Part shown: positions 23,774 through 32,534 of the stretch, in pieces
Layout of the letters: every line of letters begins with the position of its first letter
How positions within the stretch are numbered: the first letter of the stretch is position 1
Assembly: GCF_019635515.1 (NCBI RefSeq)
Contig: NZ_JAHBZI010000002.1
Span: 413,664 to 477,663, forward strand
Direction of reading: 5' to 3'
Length of the DNA: 64,000 nucleotides
Origin: Sphingomonas sp.
GTDB taxonomy: Bacteria > Pseudomonadota > Alphaproteobacteria > Sphingomonadales > Sphingomonadaceae
Position numbers and translations under genes: made by a program
The notes under the pieces: generated by a model
Seen by the model: the letters and a program-made list of their open reading frames with translations, nothing else
What the model was told of the DNA's origin: nothing
Databases searched by the model: none

Positions 23774-26368
23774 ATGACCATGCGTATGCTGATCGACGCA
23801 CGCCACCGGGAGGAAACCCGCGTGGCTGTCGTCAAAGGAAGCCGGATCGAGGAGTTTGACTTCGAATCCGCCGAGCGCAAGCAGCTCAAGGGCAACATCT
23901 ATCTAGCCAAGGTTACCCGCGTCGAACCGTCGCTCCAGGCGGCGTTCATCGATTATGGCGGCAATCGCCACGGCTTCCTCGCCTTCAGCGAAATCCACCC
24001 GGACTATTATCAGATCCCCAAGGAGGATCGCGAGGCGCTGCTGCGCGAGGAGGCCGAGCACGCCGCCGAGGAAGCCGCGCTGCGCGCCGAGGAAGAGGGC
24101 GACGACTACGCTCTCGAAGGCGATGACGGCGTCGAGGTGCTCGAGCGTCCGCACGACGACGAGGACGAAGATCACGAAGACCACGACCATGACGACGCCG
24201 AAGCGCCGGAGGATGCCGACGCGTCGGAAGGCGAGGGCGAGGCCGAGCGTGGCCGCGGTCGCGGTCGCGGGCGTGGCAAGGGCCGTGGCGGCCGCCGCGA
24301 CAGCGAGAGCGCGGCCGATGCGCTCCGCGACAAGCGGATGAATCTCCGCCGCCGCTACAAGATCCAGGACGTGATCCGCAGGCGGCAGGTGCTGCTGGTC
24401 CAGGTCGTCAAGGAAGAGCGCGGCAACAAGGGCGCGGCGCTCACCACCTATCTCAGCCTCGCCGGCCGCTACTGCGTGCTGATGCCCAACACCGCGCATG
24501 GTGGCGGCATCTCGCGCAAGATCTCCTCGGCCGCTGACCGCAAGCGCCTCAAGGGCATCATGTCGGACCTCAAGCTGCCGCCGACGATGGGCTGCATCGT
24601 CCGAACCGCGGGTCTCCAGCGCACCAAGGTCGAGATCAAGCGTGACTTCGATTATCTGGCGAGGCTGTGGGACGGGATCCGCGAGGAGACGCTCAAATCC
24701 TCCGCGCCGGCGCTGGTCTATGGCGACAGCGACCTGATGAAGCGCGCGATCCGCGACATCTACAACAAGGATATCGACGAGGTCATCGTCGAGGGCGAGG
24801 ACGGCTATCGTCAGGCCAAGGAGTTCATGAAGCTCCTGATGCCGAGCCACGCCAAGAAGGTGAAGCAATATGCCGACGCGGTGCCGCTGTTCCAGCGCGC
24901 CGGGGTCGAGGAGCAGCTCTCGGCGATGTACCACCCGGTCGTCCAGCTGAAGAGCGGCGGCTATCTGGTCATCAACCCGACCGAGGCGCTGGTGTCGATC
25001 GACATCAACTCGGGGCGCTCGACCCGCGAGCATTCGATCGAGCAGACCGCGACCGCGACCAATCTGGAAGCCGCGCACGAGATCGCCCGCCAGCTCCGCC
25101 TGCGCGACATGGCCGGGCTGGTCGTGATCGACTTCATCGACATGGATCATGGCTCGAACGTCCGTAAGGTCGAAAAGGCGATGAAGGAGGCGCTGAAGAA
25201 CGACCGCGCGCGCATCCAGGTCGGGCGCATCTCGGCATTCGGCCTGATGGAGATGAGCCGCCAGCGCCTGCGCACCGGCGTGCTCGAAGCCTCGACCCGC
25301 CAGTGCCCGCATTGCGAAGGTACCGGCCTCGTCCGCACCGCGTCTTCGGCGGGCCTGTCGGCGCTGCGCCTGATCGAGGACGAGGCCGCCCGCGGCCGCG
25401 GTTCGCAGATCACGCTGCGCGCCAGCCAGGAAGCCGCCTTCTACCTGCTCAACCGCAAGCGCGCCGAACTGGCCGAGATCGAGGACCGCTACGGCGTCCT
25501 CGTCGAAGTCATCTCGGACGGCGAGGTCGAGGGCGCCCGCATGACCGTCGAGGCATCGGGCCCGCCCCCGGCGCACGCCCCGCGCTTCGAGAAGCTGATC
25601 GAGGAGCCCGAGGACGATTACGTCGAGGACGAGATCGACGAAGAGGAGGAAGAGGCCGAGGAGGCGCCGCGCGGACGCCGTGACGGCCGCGAGCGTGGCG
25701 ACGATGAGGGTGAGGGCCGTGGCAAGCGCCGCCGCCGCCGCCGGGGCCGTGGCCGCCGCGACCATGAGGAGGGCGGCTCTGACGAGCCGCGCGCCGAGGG
25801 CGAGGAAACCGCTGGCGATTCGCAGGACGGCGAGGAAGGCCGCCACGAAGGCGAGACGGGCGAGACCGCCGAGGGCGCCCGCAAGCGCCGCCGCCGTGGC
25901 CGCCGGGGCGGTCGCCGTGGTGACCGTGTCGAGGGTGGTGAGGCATTGGCGGAAGCCGCTGAGGAAGCGCCCGTCGTCGAGGCCGTCGCCGAGCCGGTCG
26001 CCGAGGAAGCGCCCGCGCCCAAGCGTTCGCGCCGCAAAAAGGCCGATGCTCCGGTAGCCGAGGCCGCCGACGCGCCCGCCGCTGTCGAGGCCGCGCCCGA
26101 GCCGGTCGCCGAAAAGCCCAAGCGCACCCGCAGGAAGAAGGCCGACGAGGCGGTCGAGGCTCCGGCGGCCGAAGCGCCTGCCGCTGTCGAGGCCGCGCCC
26201 GAGCCGGTCGCCGAAAAGCCCAAGCGCACCCGCCGCAAGGCCGCGGCGCCCGCCGAGCCGGTCGAGGCCGAGCCTGCCCCGGTGCTCGAAACCGAGGCCG
26301 CCGGCGATGCGGCCGAGGAAGCCGCCCCGCGCCGTGGCGGCTGGTGGAACCGCACGTTCGGCGGCTGA
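23774..26368 (+). CDS. rne: Ribonuclease E
   Basis: The single-strand endoribonuclease that starts mRNA decay and processes rRNA and tRNA, here 864 residues. The start MTMRMLIDARHREETRV is typical of alphaproteobacteria. The S1 domain is interrupted by a long acidic then Arg-Gly insert (about 95-185). The DNase I-like core has Asp410 (SIDINSG) and Asp453 (VVIDFIDMD), the metal ligands; the zinc-link is CPHC at 511-514. The tail (about 590 on) is Arg/Glu/Ala-rich, with a near-duplicated block containing EAAPEPVAEKPKRTRRK, and ends RRGGWWNRTFGG, a likely partner-binding motif. Confidence 0.96.
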   Translation: MTMRMLIDARHREETRVAVVKGSRIEEFDFESAERKQLKGNIYLAKVTRVEPSLQAAFIDYGGNRHGFLAFSEIHPDYYQIPKEDREALLREEAEHAAEEAALRAEEEGDDYALEGDDGVEVLERPHDDEDEDHEDHDHDDAEAPEDADASEGEGEAERGRGRGRGRGKGRGGRRDSESAADALRDKRMNLRRRYKIQDVIRRRQVLLVQVVKEERGNKGAALTTYLSLAGRYCVLMPNTAHGGGISRKISSAADRKRLKGIMSDLKLPPTMGCIVRTAGLQRTKVEIKRDFDYLARLWDGIREETLKSSAPALVYGDSDLMKRAIRDIYNKDIDEVIVEGEDGYRQAKEFMKLLMPSHAKKVKQYADAVPLFQRAGVEEQLSAMYHPVVQLKSGGYLVINPTEALVSIDINSGRSTREHSIEQTATATNLEAAHEIARQLRLRDMAGLVVIDFIDMDHGSNVRKVEKAMKEALKNDRARIQVGRISAFGLMEMSRQRLRTGVLEASTRQCPHCEGTGLVRTASSAGLSALRLIEDEAARGRGSQITLRASQEAAFYLLNRKRAELAEIEDRYGVLVEVISDGEVEGARMTVEASGPPPAHAPRFEKLIEEPEDDYVEDEIDEEEEEAEEAPRGRRDGRERGDDEGEGRGKRRRRRRGRGRRDHEEGGSDEPRAEGEETAGDSQDGEEGRHEGETGETAEGARKRRRRGRRGGRRGDRVEGGEALAEAAEEAPVVEAVAEPVAEEAPAPKRSRRKKADAPVAEAADAPAAVEAAPEPVAEKPKRTRRKKADEAVEAPAAEAPAAVEAAPEPVAEKPKRTRRKAAAPAEPVEAEPAPVLETEAAGDAAEEAAPRRGGWWNRTFGG

Positions 26369-26464
26369 TTTTGAACGGGTCCGCGGGCTAGCCTCGCGGG
26401 CCCGCTTCACCCGGCGTTCATGGCCAAAACGCGAGAGCATTGGACCTACGGGGAGTTTCAGACG

Positions 26465-27844
26465 ATGATGCCGCGCATGAAGCGCTTCGCTTGCTTTCTG
26501 GCCCTGCTCTGCCTGTCGTGCTTCGCCGCGACTCCGGTGCTGGCGCAGGGCATTCTCCGTGACGCCGAGACCGAATCGCTGCTCAACGATATGGCGCGGC
26601 CCCTGTTCGAGGCCGCCGGGCTCCGCCCCGCCGATGCCAAGGTCGTGCTGATCGGCGATCCTTCGGTCAACGCCTTCGTCGCCGGCGGCCAGATCGTCTA
26701 TGTCCATACCGGCCTGATCGACGCCGCCGATAGCGCCAACGAGGTCCAGGGCGTGATCGCGCACGAGATCGGCCACATCACCGGCGGCCACGCCGTGTTC
26801 AATCGTGATGGCGGCTATGGCGGCATCTCGATCCTCAGCCTGTTGCTCGGCGCCGCGGCGATGGCGGCGGGCTCGCCCGAGGCGGGCACCGGCATCCTGA
26901 TGATGGGCCAGCGCGCCGCGATCGGCAAATATCTCGCCTTCAGCCGCGTCCAGGAAAGCTCGGCCGACGCCGCCGGTGCCGGCTATCTCGACAAGGCGGG
27001 AATCAGCGGCAAGGGCTTTCTCGACTTCTTCAACAAGCTGACGATCGACATGCATCGCTACGGCTATTACGCGACGAAGAACCAGCCCGAGATCGATCCG
27101 TTCAGCCAGACCCACCCGATGTCCGCCGAACGCGTCGAGAATCTCAAAAAGGACGTCCAGAGCTCGGCCGCGTGGAACAAGCCGCTCGATCCGGTGATGG
27201 AGGCCCGCTTCCAGCGCGTCCAGGCCAAGCTGCGCGGCTATGTCAAGGAGCCCAAGGTGACGCTCCAGCGCTATCCGCTCAGCGATCAGTCGGTCGCGGC
27301 GCATTATGCGCGCGCCTATGCCTATCACAAATCGGGCTATCCCGAGCAGGCCGCGGCGGAGACGACCGCGCTGGTCAAGATCGCGCCGAACGATCCCTAT
27401 TTCCTCGAGCTCGAAGGGCAGATCCTGCTCGAATCGGGCAAGCCGCGCGAGGCGCTGGCGCCGCTGCGCGAGGCAACCGAGCTCTCCCACAATCAGCCGC
27501 TGATCGCCGCCACCTTCGGCCATGCGCTGCTCGCCACCGAGGATCAGGCCAATCTCGACGAGGCCGAGCGCGTGCTCAAGCAGGCGGTGGCGCGCGACAA
27601 TGACAATCCCTTCGCCTGGATGAACCTCGGCACCGTCTATGACCGCAAGGGCGATGAGCCGCGTACCGCGCTCGCCACCGCCGAACGCTCCAATCTGATG
27701 GGCGACGCGCGCACCGCGTTGATGTCCGCCCGGCGGGCCATGGGCGGGCTGCCGGCGGGTTCGCCCGATTGGGTCCGCGCCCAGGATATCATGATGGTGT
27801 CGCAGACCGCGCTCGACGAGGAAAAGCGCAAGAAGCGCAATTGA
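26465..27844 (+). CDS. M48 family metalloprotease with TPR region (BepA-like)
   Basis: This 459-residue periplasmic protease begins with a signal peptide ending TPVLAQ. The zinc motif is HEIGH (His100, Glu101, His104) with a downstream glutamate in QESSADAAG. The C-terminal third is helical and TPR-like (repeats with YHKSGYPEQAA and LEGQILLESGKPREAL). This is the architecture of BepA/YfgC, which assists or degrades outer-membrane assembly intermediates. The start at 26465 follows GGGGAG at a good distance. A DsbA-like protein follows 2 bases later. Confidence 0.9.
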   Translation: MMPRMKRFACFLALLCLSCFAATPVLAQGILRDAETESLLNDMARPLFEAAGLRPADAKVVLIGDPSVNAFVAGGQIVYVHTGLIDAADSANEVQGVIAHEIGHITGGHAVFNRDGGYGGISILSLLLGAAAMAAGSPEAGTGILMMGQRAAIGKYLAFSRVQESSADAAGAGYLDKAGISGKGFLDFFNKLTIDMHRYGYYATKNQPEIDPFSQTHPMSAERVENLKKDVQSSAAWNKPLDPVMEARFQRVQAKLRGYVKEPKVTLQRYPLSDQSVAAHYARAYAYHKSGYPEQAAAETTALVKIAPNDPYFLELEGQILLESGKPREALAPLREATELSHNQPLIAATFGHALLATEDQANLDEAERVLKQAVARDNDNPFAWMNLGTVYDRKGDEPRTALATAERSNLMGDARTALMSARRAMGGLPAGSPDWVRAQDIMMVSQTALDEEKRKKRN

Positions 27845-27846
27845 TC

Positions 27847-28599
27847 ATGGCCGATAAACCGCTCTTCAATCGCGCAACGCTGCAACTGCTCGCGATCGCG
27901 CAGATTCCGATGGTCATTCTGCTCGGCTTCCTGCTGATCCCCGGCTCGCCGCTCGCTGGCCATCTCGTCCGCGGCTATATCCTCGCCCATCCCGAAATCC
28001 TGCCCGAGGCGATCGACAAGCTCCGCGCCGGCGATGCCGCCAGGGCCGAACAGGCCGAGCTGGACGCGCAAAAGGCGCTGCCCGCGAACCTTGCCGCGGT
28101 GCGCAAGCCCTATGCCGGCGCCTGGGCGGGTAACCCGCAAGGTGACGTCACCGTGGTCGCGTTCATGGATTATGCCTGTGGCTATTGCCGCGCCAGCCTG
28201 CCGGGGATCGAGGAGCTGATCGCCAAGGATCCGAACGTCCGCATCGTCTACCGCGAATATCCGGTGCTCGGCCCCGACAGCATCGTCGCCGCGCGCTGGG
28301 CGCTGGCCGCCGCCGAACAGAACAAGTTCCGCCCCTTCCACGACGCGCTCTATGCCGAAGGCCCGCCGAACGGCGAGGCGATCGCCGCCGCCGCCGCCAA
28401 GGCCGGGCTCGATCTGGGCGCGGCGAAGAAGTCGATCGGCTCTCAGGCGGTGAAGGCCGAGATCGACGCCAATCACGCGCTGGGCCAGAAGCTGGCGATG
28501 ACCGGAACGCCGAGCTGGGTCATAGGCGGCAAGCTTTATTACGGCGCCCGCGATTATGAGGGCCTGGCGGAAGCGGTGGCGGAAGCGCGCAAGCAATAA
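27847..28599 (+). CDS. DsbA family thiol oxidoreductase
   Basis: This 250-residue thioredoxin-fold protein has an N-terminal hydrophobic anchor (about 12-36), facing the periplasm. The redox motif is CGYC (Cys111, Cys114) in FMDYACGYCRASLPG and the cis-Pro loop is TGTPSWVIGG. A helical N-terminal stretch (AHPEILPEAIDKLR) resembles the trimerisation stalk of ScsC-type proteins, so isomerase or oxidase roles are both open. The start follows the protease stop by 2 bases, so the two form an operon. Its TAA stop lies at the left edge of the palindromic element. Confidence 0.88.
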   Translation: MADKPLFNRATLQLLAIAQIPMVILLGFLLIPGSPLAGHLVRGYILAHPEILPEAIDKLRAGDAARAEQAELDAQKALPANLAAVRKPYAGAWAGNPQGDVTVVAFMDYACGYCRASLPGIEELIAKDPNVRIVYREYPVLGPDSIVAARWALAAAEQNKFRPFHDALYAEGPPNGEAIAAAAAKAGLDLGAAKKSIGSQAVKAEIDANHALGQKLAMTGTPSWVIGGKLYYGARDYEGLAEAVAEARKQ

Positions 28600-28728
28600 A
28601 TCCTCCCCGGCACGGGGAGGGGGACCAGCGAAGGTGGTGGAGGGGGCGTGCCGCAAACGCTGCGCTTTGTGGAGCGCCCCCTCCGTCAGCGCTTCGCGCT
28701 GCCACCTCCCCGTGCCGGGGAGGATTTA
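28597..28728. repeat. Palindromic element, copy 1 (TCCTCCCCGG family)
   Basis: TAAATCCTCCCCGGCACGGG (from 28597) and CCCGTGCCGGGGAGGATTTA (to 28728) pair exactly. Between them GTGGTGGAGGGGGCG and CGCCCCCTCC form a second nested pair, with a short GC-rich loop. It begins on the stop codon of the DsbA-like gene. Two further copies are at 47007 and 59762. Confidence 0.88.
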
Positions 28729-28798
28729 ATCCCGCCGCCTTGCTCCGCATCATACCACACCCTACGTAACGGGGCCGTTCCGTTCCCTCGGGGTTTCC

Positions 28799-29749
28799 AT
28801 GTCATCCATCCTGTCGGTCACTCAGGTCAGCAAGACCTATGCCTCGGGCCACAAGGCGCTCGATCATGTCGATCTCGATATCCAGCGCGGCGAGATCTTC
28901 GCGCTGCTGGGGCCGAACGGCGCCGGCAAGACGACGTTGATCTCGATCATCTGCGGCATCGTCACGCCGAGTTCGGGGACGATCCTGGTCGATGGCCATG
29001 ACGCGATCCGATCCCCCCGCGAAGCGCGCTCGAAGATCGGGCTGGTCCCGCAGGAGATCGCGGTCGACATGTTCTCGACGGTCGGCTCGACCCTGCGTTT
29101 CTCACGCGGCCTGTTCGGCAAGGCGCCCGACCAGGCGCATTGCGATCAGGTGCTCAAGGATCTGTCGCTGTGGGACAAGCGCGACAACAAGATCATGGAA
29201 TTGTCGGGCGGCATGAAGCGCCGCGTGATGATCGCCAAGGCGCTCAGCCACGAGCCCGATATCCTGTTCCTCGACGAGCCCACCGCCGGCGTCGATGTGT
29301 CGCTCAGGCGCGATATGTGGAAGCTGATCGGCAAGCTGCGCGAGCGCGGCACCACGATCATCCTCACCACCCACTATATCGAAGAGGCCGAGGAGATGGC
29401 CGATCGCGTCGGCGTCATCAACAAGGGGCAATTGCTCCTCGTCGAGAACAAGACCGAGCTGATGAAGAAGCTCGGTAAGCGCGAGATGGACATCACCCTG
29501 GTCGAGCCGATGACCGTTGTTCCCGCCGATCTCGCCGATTGGCATCTGACGATCGAGGATGAAGGCCATCGCCTGCGCTATGTGTTCGATGCCCAGGCAG
29601 AGCGCACCGGCATCCCGTCGTTGCTCCGCAAGCTCGGCGATCTCGGCATCGGCTTCAAGGATCTCGATACCTCCAAGTCGAGCCTCGAGGACATCTTCGT
29701 CGATCTGGTCGAGCACAAGGAAGCGTCCAACGAAGGAGCCGCGGCATGA
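28799..29749 (+). CDS. ABC transporter ATP-binding protein (ABC-2 type exporter)
   Basis: A 316-residue ATPase. Walker A is GPNGAGKTT (38-46), signature LSGGMKRR, Walker [11 protein letters not shown] and the switch His in [11 protein letters not shown]. The C-terminal 90 residues extend beyond the core, as in exporters of the DrrA/NodI type. It pairs with the permease that overlaps its stop by 4 bases. Substrate is not predictable. Confidence 0.9.
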   Translation: MSSILSVTQVSKTYASGHKALDHVDLDIQRGEIFALLGPNGAGKTTLISIICGIVTPSSGTILVDGHDAIRSPREARSKIGLVPQEIAVDMFSTVGSTLRFSRGLFGKAPDQAHCDQVLKDLSLWDKRDNKIMELSGGMKRRVMIAKALSHEPDILFLDEPTAGVDVSLRRDMWKLIGKLRERGTTIILTTHYIEEAEEMADRVGVINKGQLLLVENKTELMKKLGKREMDITLVEPMTVVPADLADWHLTIEDEGHRLRYVFDAQAERTGIPSLLRKLGDLGIGFKDLDTSKSSLEDIFVDLVEHKEASNEGAAA

Positions 29750-30516
29750 CCGGCGTCAACATCCACGGCATCTGGGCGATCTACAGGTTCGAGATGGCGC
29801 GCACCCTGCGCACCCTCTGGCAATCGATCGCCACCCCGGTGATCACCACCTCGCTCTATTTCATCGTCTTCGGCGGCGCGATCGGCAGCCGCATCGATTC
29901 GATCGGCGACGTCAATTATGGCAGCTTCCTGGTGCCCGGGCTGATCATGCTCTCGCTGCTGACGCAGAGCATCGCCAATGCCTCGATCGGCATCTACTTC
30001 CCCAAATTCACCGGCACGGTGTTCGAATTGCTGTCGGCGCCGATCTCGGCGGTGGAGATGGTGATCGGCTTCGTCGGCGCGGCGGCGACCAAATCGATCG
30101 TGATCGGGCTGATCATCCTCTTCACCTCGGCCTTTTTCGTGCCGCTGCGCATCGATCATCCGCTGGCGATGCTCGCCTTCCTGCTGCTGACCTCGGTCAC
30201 CTTCTCGATGTTCGGCTTCATCATCGGCATCTGGGCCAATGGCTTCGAACAGCTCAACATCGTCCCCGCGCTGCTGGTGACGCCGCTCACCTTTCTCGGC
30301 GGCGCCTTTTATTCGATCGATATGCTGCCCCAGCCATGGCGCACCGTCAGCCTGTTCAATCCGGTGGTCTATCTGGTCAGCGGCTTCCGCTGGAGCTTCT
30401 TCGGCAAGGGCGATGTCGATATCGCCTGGAGCCTCGGCTTCACCGGCGCCTTCCTCGCGCTGTGCCTCGGCCTGATCGTGACGATCTTCCGCACCGGCTA
30501 CCGGCTCAAGAACTAG
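29746..30516 (+). CDS. ABC-2 type transporter permease
   Basis: A 256-residue inner-membrane protein with about six membrane segments and the ABC-2 end motif around [19 protein letters not shown]. With the preceding ATPase it forms a complete two-gene exporter. Lipid, polysaccharide or drug export are all possible. The gene is followed by a 490-base gap full of repeats. Confidence 0.9.
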   Translation: MTGVNIHGIWAIYRFEMARTLRTLWQSIATPVITTSLYFIVFGGAIGSRIDSIGDVNYGSFLVPGLIMLSLLTQSIANASIGIYFPKFTGTVFELLSAPISAVEMVIGFVGAAATKSIVIGLIILFTSAFFVPLRIDHPLAMLAFLLLTSVTFSMFGFIIGIWANGFEQLNIVPALLVTPLTFLGGAFYSIDMLPQPWRTVSLFNPVVYLVSGFRWSFFGKGDVDIAWSLGFTGAFLALCLGLIVTIFRTGYRLKN

Positions 30517-30532
30517 CCTGCTTGCAATGTAG

Positions 30533-30695
30533 GGTGCTTATCCCATTCGAGCATTGTCTCCTGTGGTTCCCCGGCGAAGGCCGGGCCCCAGGTGGAGAGG
30601 TCGCTGTAACGAAGCGCTGCGCCCGTCAATATCTGTCCCCCAACTGGACCCTGACTTCGCCGGGGAGCCGCACATGTCCGAGCGGGATAAGCACC
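30533..30695 (+). repeat. MITE-like element, copy B
   Basis: A 163 bp element with inverted ends GGTGCTTATCCCATTCGAGC and GTCCGAGCGGGATAAGCACC (12 terminal bases exact). The internal parts match copy A at 14866-15027, including GAAGCGCTGCGCCCGTCAAT. A 12-base direct repeat TTGCAATGTAGG occurs just before it (30522-30533) and again at 30732-30743, at the edge of the array element. Confidence 0.8.
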
Positions 30696-30734
30696 GAACA
30701 AGTCCGGGGTGACAAAGGGTGAAGAACACCGTTG

Positions 30735-30988
30735 CAATGTAGGATTTCGCCTGCTTGGCTCGACCGGCCGATAACCTCGGTCGCTCTTTGAAACCTTGAA
30801 TAATCCAGCTTGCCGGATCGCCAATGTCGCGTCGGCGTCGTGGGGGTGTCGGGCCAGTGTCGCGGAGTGTCGCGCCGGTGTAGCGTGGGTGTCGCGCCGG
30901 TGTCGCCTCGCCGTCGCGGGAACGTGCCGTCCCCAGAGGCGCGAATGTTGCGTACCCCGAAAACACTAAACTTCCTCAACATTCGCGC
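30735..30988 (+). repeat. 11-bp-phased GTCGC array element, copy 1
   Basis: This fills the gap between the ABC permease and the thioesterase. It opens with a 21-base block (30735-30755, containing CAATGTAGGATTTCGCCTGC) and ends with a 32-base block that closes a perfect hairpin: GCGCGAATGTTG (30939-30950) and CAACATTCGCGC (30977-30988). Between them GTCG cores begin at 30826, 30831, 30837, 30848, 30859, 30869, 30880 (degenerate), 30891, 30902 and 30913, mostly 11 apart. The same end blocks and spacing recur inverted at 38411-38658. Confidence 0.78.
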
Positions 30989-31006
30989 GGTTCGTCGCCC
31001 CGTCGC

Positions 31007-31399
31007 TCAGTCGAGGAACAGCTCCGCCAGATGTTTGGGAACGCGCGCCAGCCTGCCCGTGGCGCGTTCCATGATCGCCCAGGTCGAAACCGCCTCGAGC
31101 TTGATCTTGCCGTCGGCGCCGGTGAATTTCATGTGGCGGTTGAACCGCGCTCCGCGCGGCGGATCCTGCACCCAGGTCTCGCCGGTGACCGTCTCGCCTT
31201 CGAGGACGCTGCTGCGATAATCGATCTCGTGGCGGGTGATCACCCAGAAATAGGCGGCGTGATCCTCGGGCGGCGCCAGCGCCATCCAATGCGCCACCGC
31301 CACATCCTGAATCCACTTCACCCACACCGCATTGTTGACATGGCCGAGCTCGTCGATGTCGTCAGCCTGAGCGGTGATCGTCTGGCGAAAAGGCGTCAT
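31007..31399 (-). CDS. Acyl-CoA thioesterase (4HBT hotdog family)
   Basis: A 130-residue single hotdog domain. The start TAQADDIDELGHVNNAVWVK is the 4-hydroxybenzoyl-CoA-thioesterase active-site helix with the conserved Asp/Asn pair; the later EIDYRSSVLEGETV strand is typical. It hydrolyses acyl-CoA esters in the cytoplasm; chain preference is unknown. It is divergent from a tiny membrane protein. Confidence 0.88.
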   Translation of the reverse strand: MTPFRQTITAQADDIDELGHVNNAVWVKWIQDVAVAHWMALAPPEDHAAYFWVITRHEIDYRSSVLEGETVTGETWVQDPPRGARFNRHMKFTGADGKIKLEAVSTWAIMERATGRLARVPKHLAELFLD

Positions 31400-31454
31400 C
31401 GGTAACCAGCTTTCGAAGCGGGGTGTTCACTCGATCCGTGCCATAGCTGCGGTC

Positions 31455-31664
31455 ATGTTTCCGAGAAACCCATCACGGATCTTCCGTAGTCGCTGGTCGG
31501 CTTTGCTATGGGCGGCGGGTGTGCTGTTCTTCGCGGTCACCAGCATCGGCCTTGGCGACAAGGAGACGGCGGCAGTGGAGAATGCCACCGGCCTCACCGA
31601 TGTCACCGGCGCCGCGGTCAGCAACGCCGATATGGCGGTGATCGCCAATCTTATCGGCGGATAG
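31455..31664 (+). CDS. Small single-pass membrane protein, unknown
   Basis: A 69-residue protein with an Arg-rich start (MFPRNPSRIFRSRW), one hydrophobic segment (SALLWAAGVLFFAVTSIGLG) and a short acidic/Ala-rich exported tail. It could be a signal-anchor or a secreted peptide. The end overlaps the end of the MliC lipoprotein gene by 14 bases. Coding status rests only on the membrane segment and start; moderate. Confidence 0.5.
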   Translation: MFPRNPSRIFRSRWSALLWAAGVLFFAVTSIGLGDKETAAVENATGLTDVTGAAVSNADMAVIANLIGG

Positions 31665-32490
31665 GGCTGCACGGCAAAGGCGGCAGCCCTTGCTGGGTAA
31701 AGGTCATGCTCTCGCCCTTGCCGGCGAAGCTGGTCCCGCCCGCCGCATAGCGGACGCCCGACGCGACGCGCTCCTGCTTGAGCACGAGGGTCTTGCCGGC
31801 CCGGGTGATCGTCACCTTGCCGTTATCGGGGTCGAACGCCGCGGTCATCCGTGATCCGTCGATGCATTTGTACCGCGCGGTCGAGCGGTTATCGAGCGGT
31901 GGCGGCGGCGTCGTTGCGCCGGAATCGGGGCGCGGCTTGATGTCGGCGGTGCGGATGCGCCAGCTCTTCTGCTCCGCGCTCGCACCATCGACGATCGTGC
32001 GGTGGAGCGTCACCGATCCGGTCATGCTGACCAGCGCGCCGGTCTTGAGCTTGCCGCCCACCTGCACCGGCACCGTCACGAAGCGCTGCCCCGCGCCGGC
32101 ATCCACCGCGCCCGGTGCACCGACCTGCGCGGTGTAGGTGGCATATTTGTCGAAGCTCGCCGCAAACGCCTGCGCGCTCATCCCCGATGCCTTGCCGACA
32201 TCCTCCCACAGCGCCCAGGCCTCGGCATATTTCTTCTCGCTGATCAGCGCATAATAACGCTGCACGACATCGGCAGCGCCCTGCGCGGTCTCGTCGATCG
32301 CCGGCGTAACCGTCATCGTATCCGCGCCGTTGGCGGCATTGTCCGGGACCGGTTGCAGCGGCGGCGGATTGGGCACCGTCTCGGCGACGACATTGTCGGC
32401 CACCACGGTGTCATTGACCGTCTGGTTCTGGTCGGCGGGCTGGATCGTGCACGCGCCGAGCGCGCAGGCGGCAAGCAGGATAGGACGCAT
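31651..32490 (-). CDS. Lipoprotein with C-terminal MliC-type domain
   Basis: This 279-residue lipoprotein (ILLAACALGAC, Cys14) has an Asn/Val/Thr-rich linker, then an NTF2-like helical segment (QGAADVVQRYYALISEKKYA) and a C-terminal beta domain: YKCIDGSRMTAAFDPDNGKV to PPLPC. The last part resembles MliC/PliC inhibitors of C-type lysozyme, with the paired cysteines at its edges and the KGESMTFTQQG turn. It would guard peptidoglycan in the periplasm; inhibitor function is inferred. The N-terminal half of the protein has no clear match. Confidence 0.72.
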   Translation of the reverse strand: MRPILLAACALGACTIQPADQNQTVNDTVVADNVVAETVPNPPPLQPVPDNAANGADTMTVTPAIDETAQGAADVVQRYYALISEKKYAEAWALWEDVGKASGMSAQAFAASFDKYATYTAQVGAPGAVDAGAGQRFVTVPVQVGGKLKTGALVSMTGSVTLHRTIVDGASAEQKSWRIRTADIKPRPDSGATTPPPPLDNRSTARYKCIDGSRMTAAFDPDNGKVTITRAGKTLVLKQERVASGVRYAAGGTSFAGKGESMTFTQQGLPPLPCSPIRR

Positions 32491-32534
32491 CGATAGACCC
32501 CTGATATTCTTCTGTCAGCGTAACGAACGCCGGA

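Noticed and set aside
23903..27523. A 1206-codon open frame antisense to rne and the M48 protease gene
   Set aside because: Spans two well-supported genes on the other strand and has shadow-type composition without domains.
30826..30917. Possible CRISPR array
   Set aside because: The units are 11 bases long with only about six conserved, with no spacers and no cas genes.
30626..30982. 118-codon frame starting MLRKFSVF inside the array element
   Set aside because: The matching frame in the second copy stops after 44 codons, so the protein is not conserved; low complexity arises from the 11-bp array.
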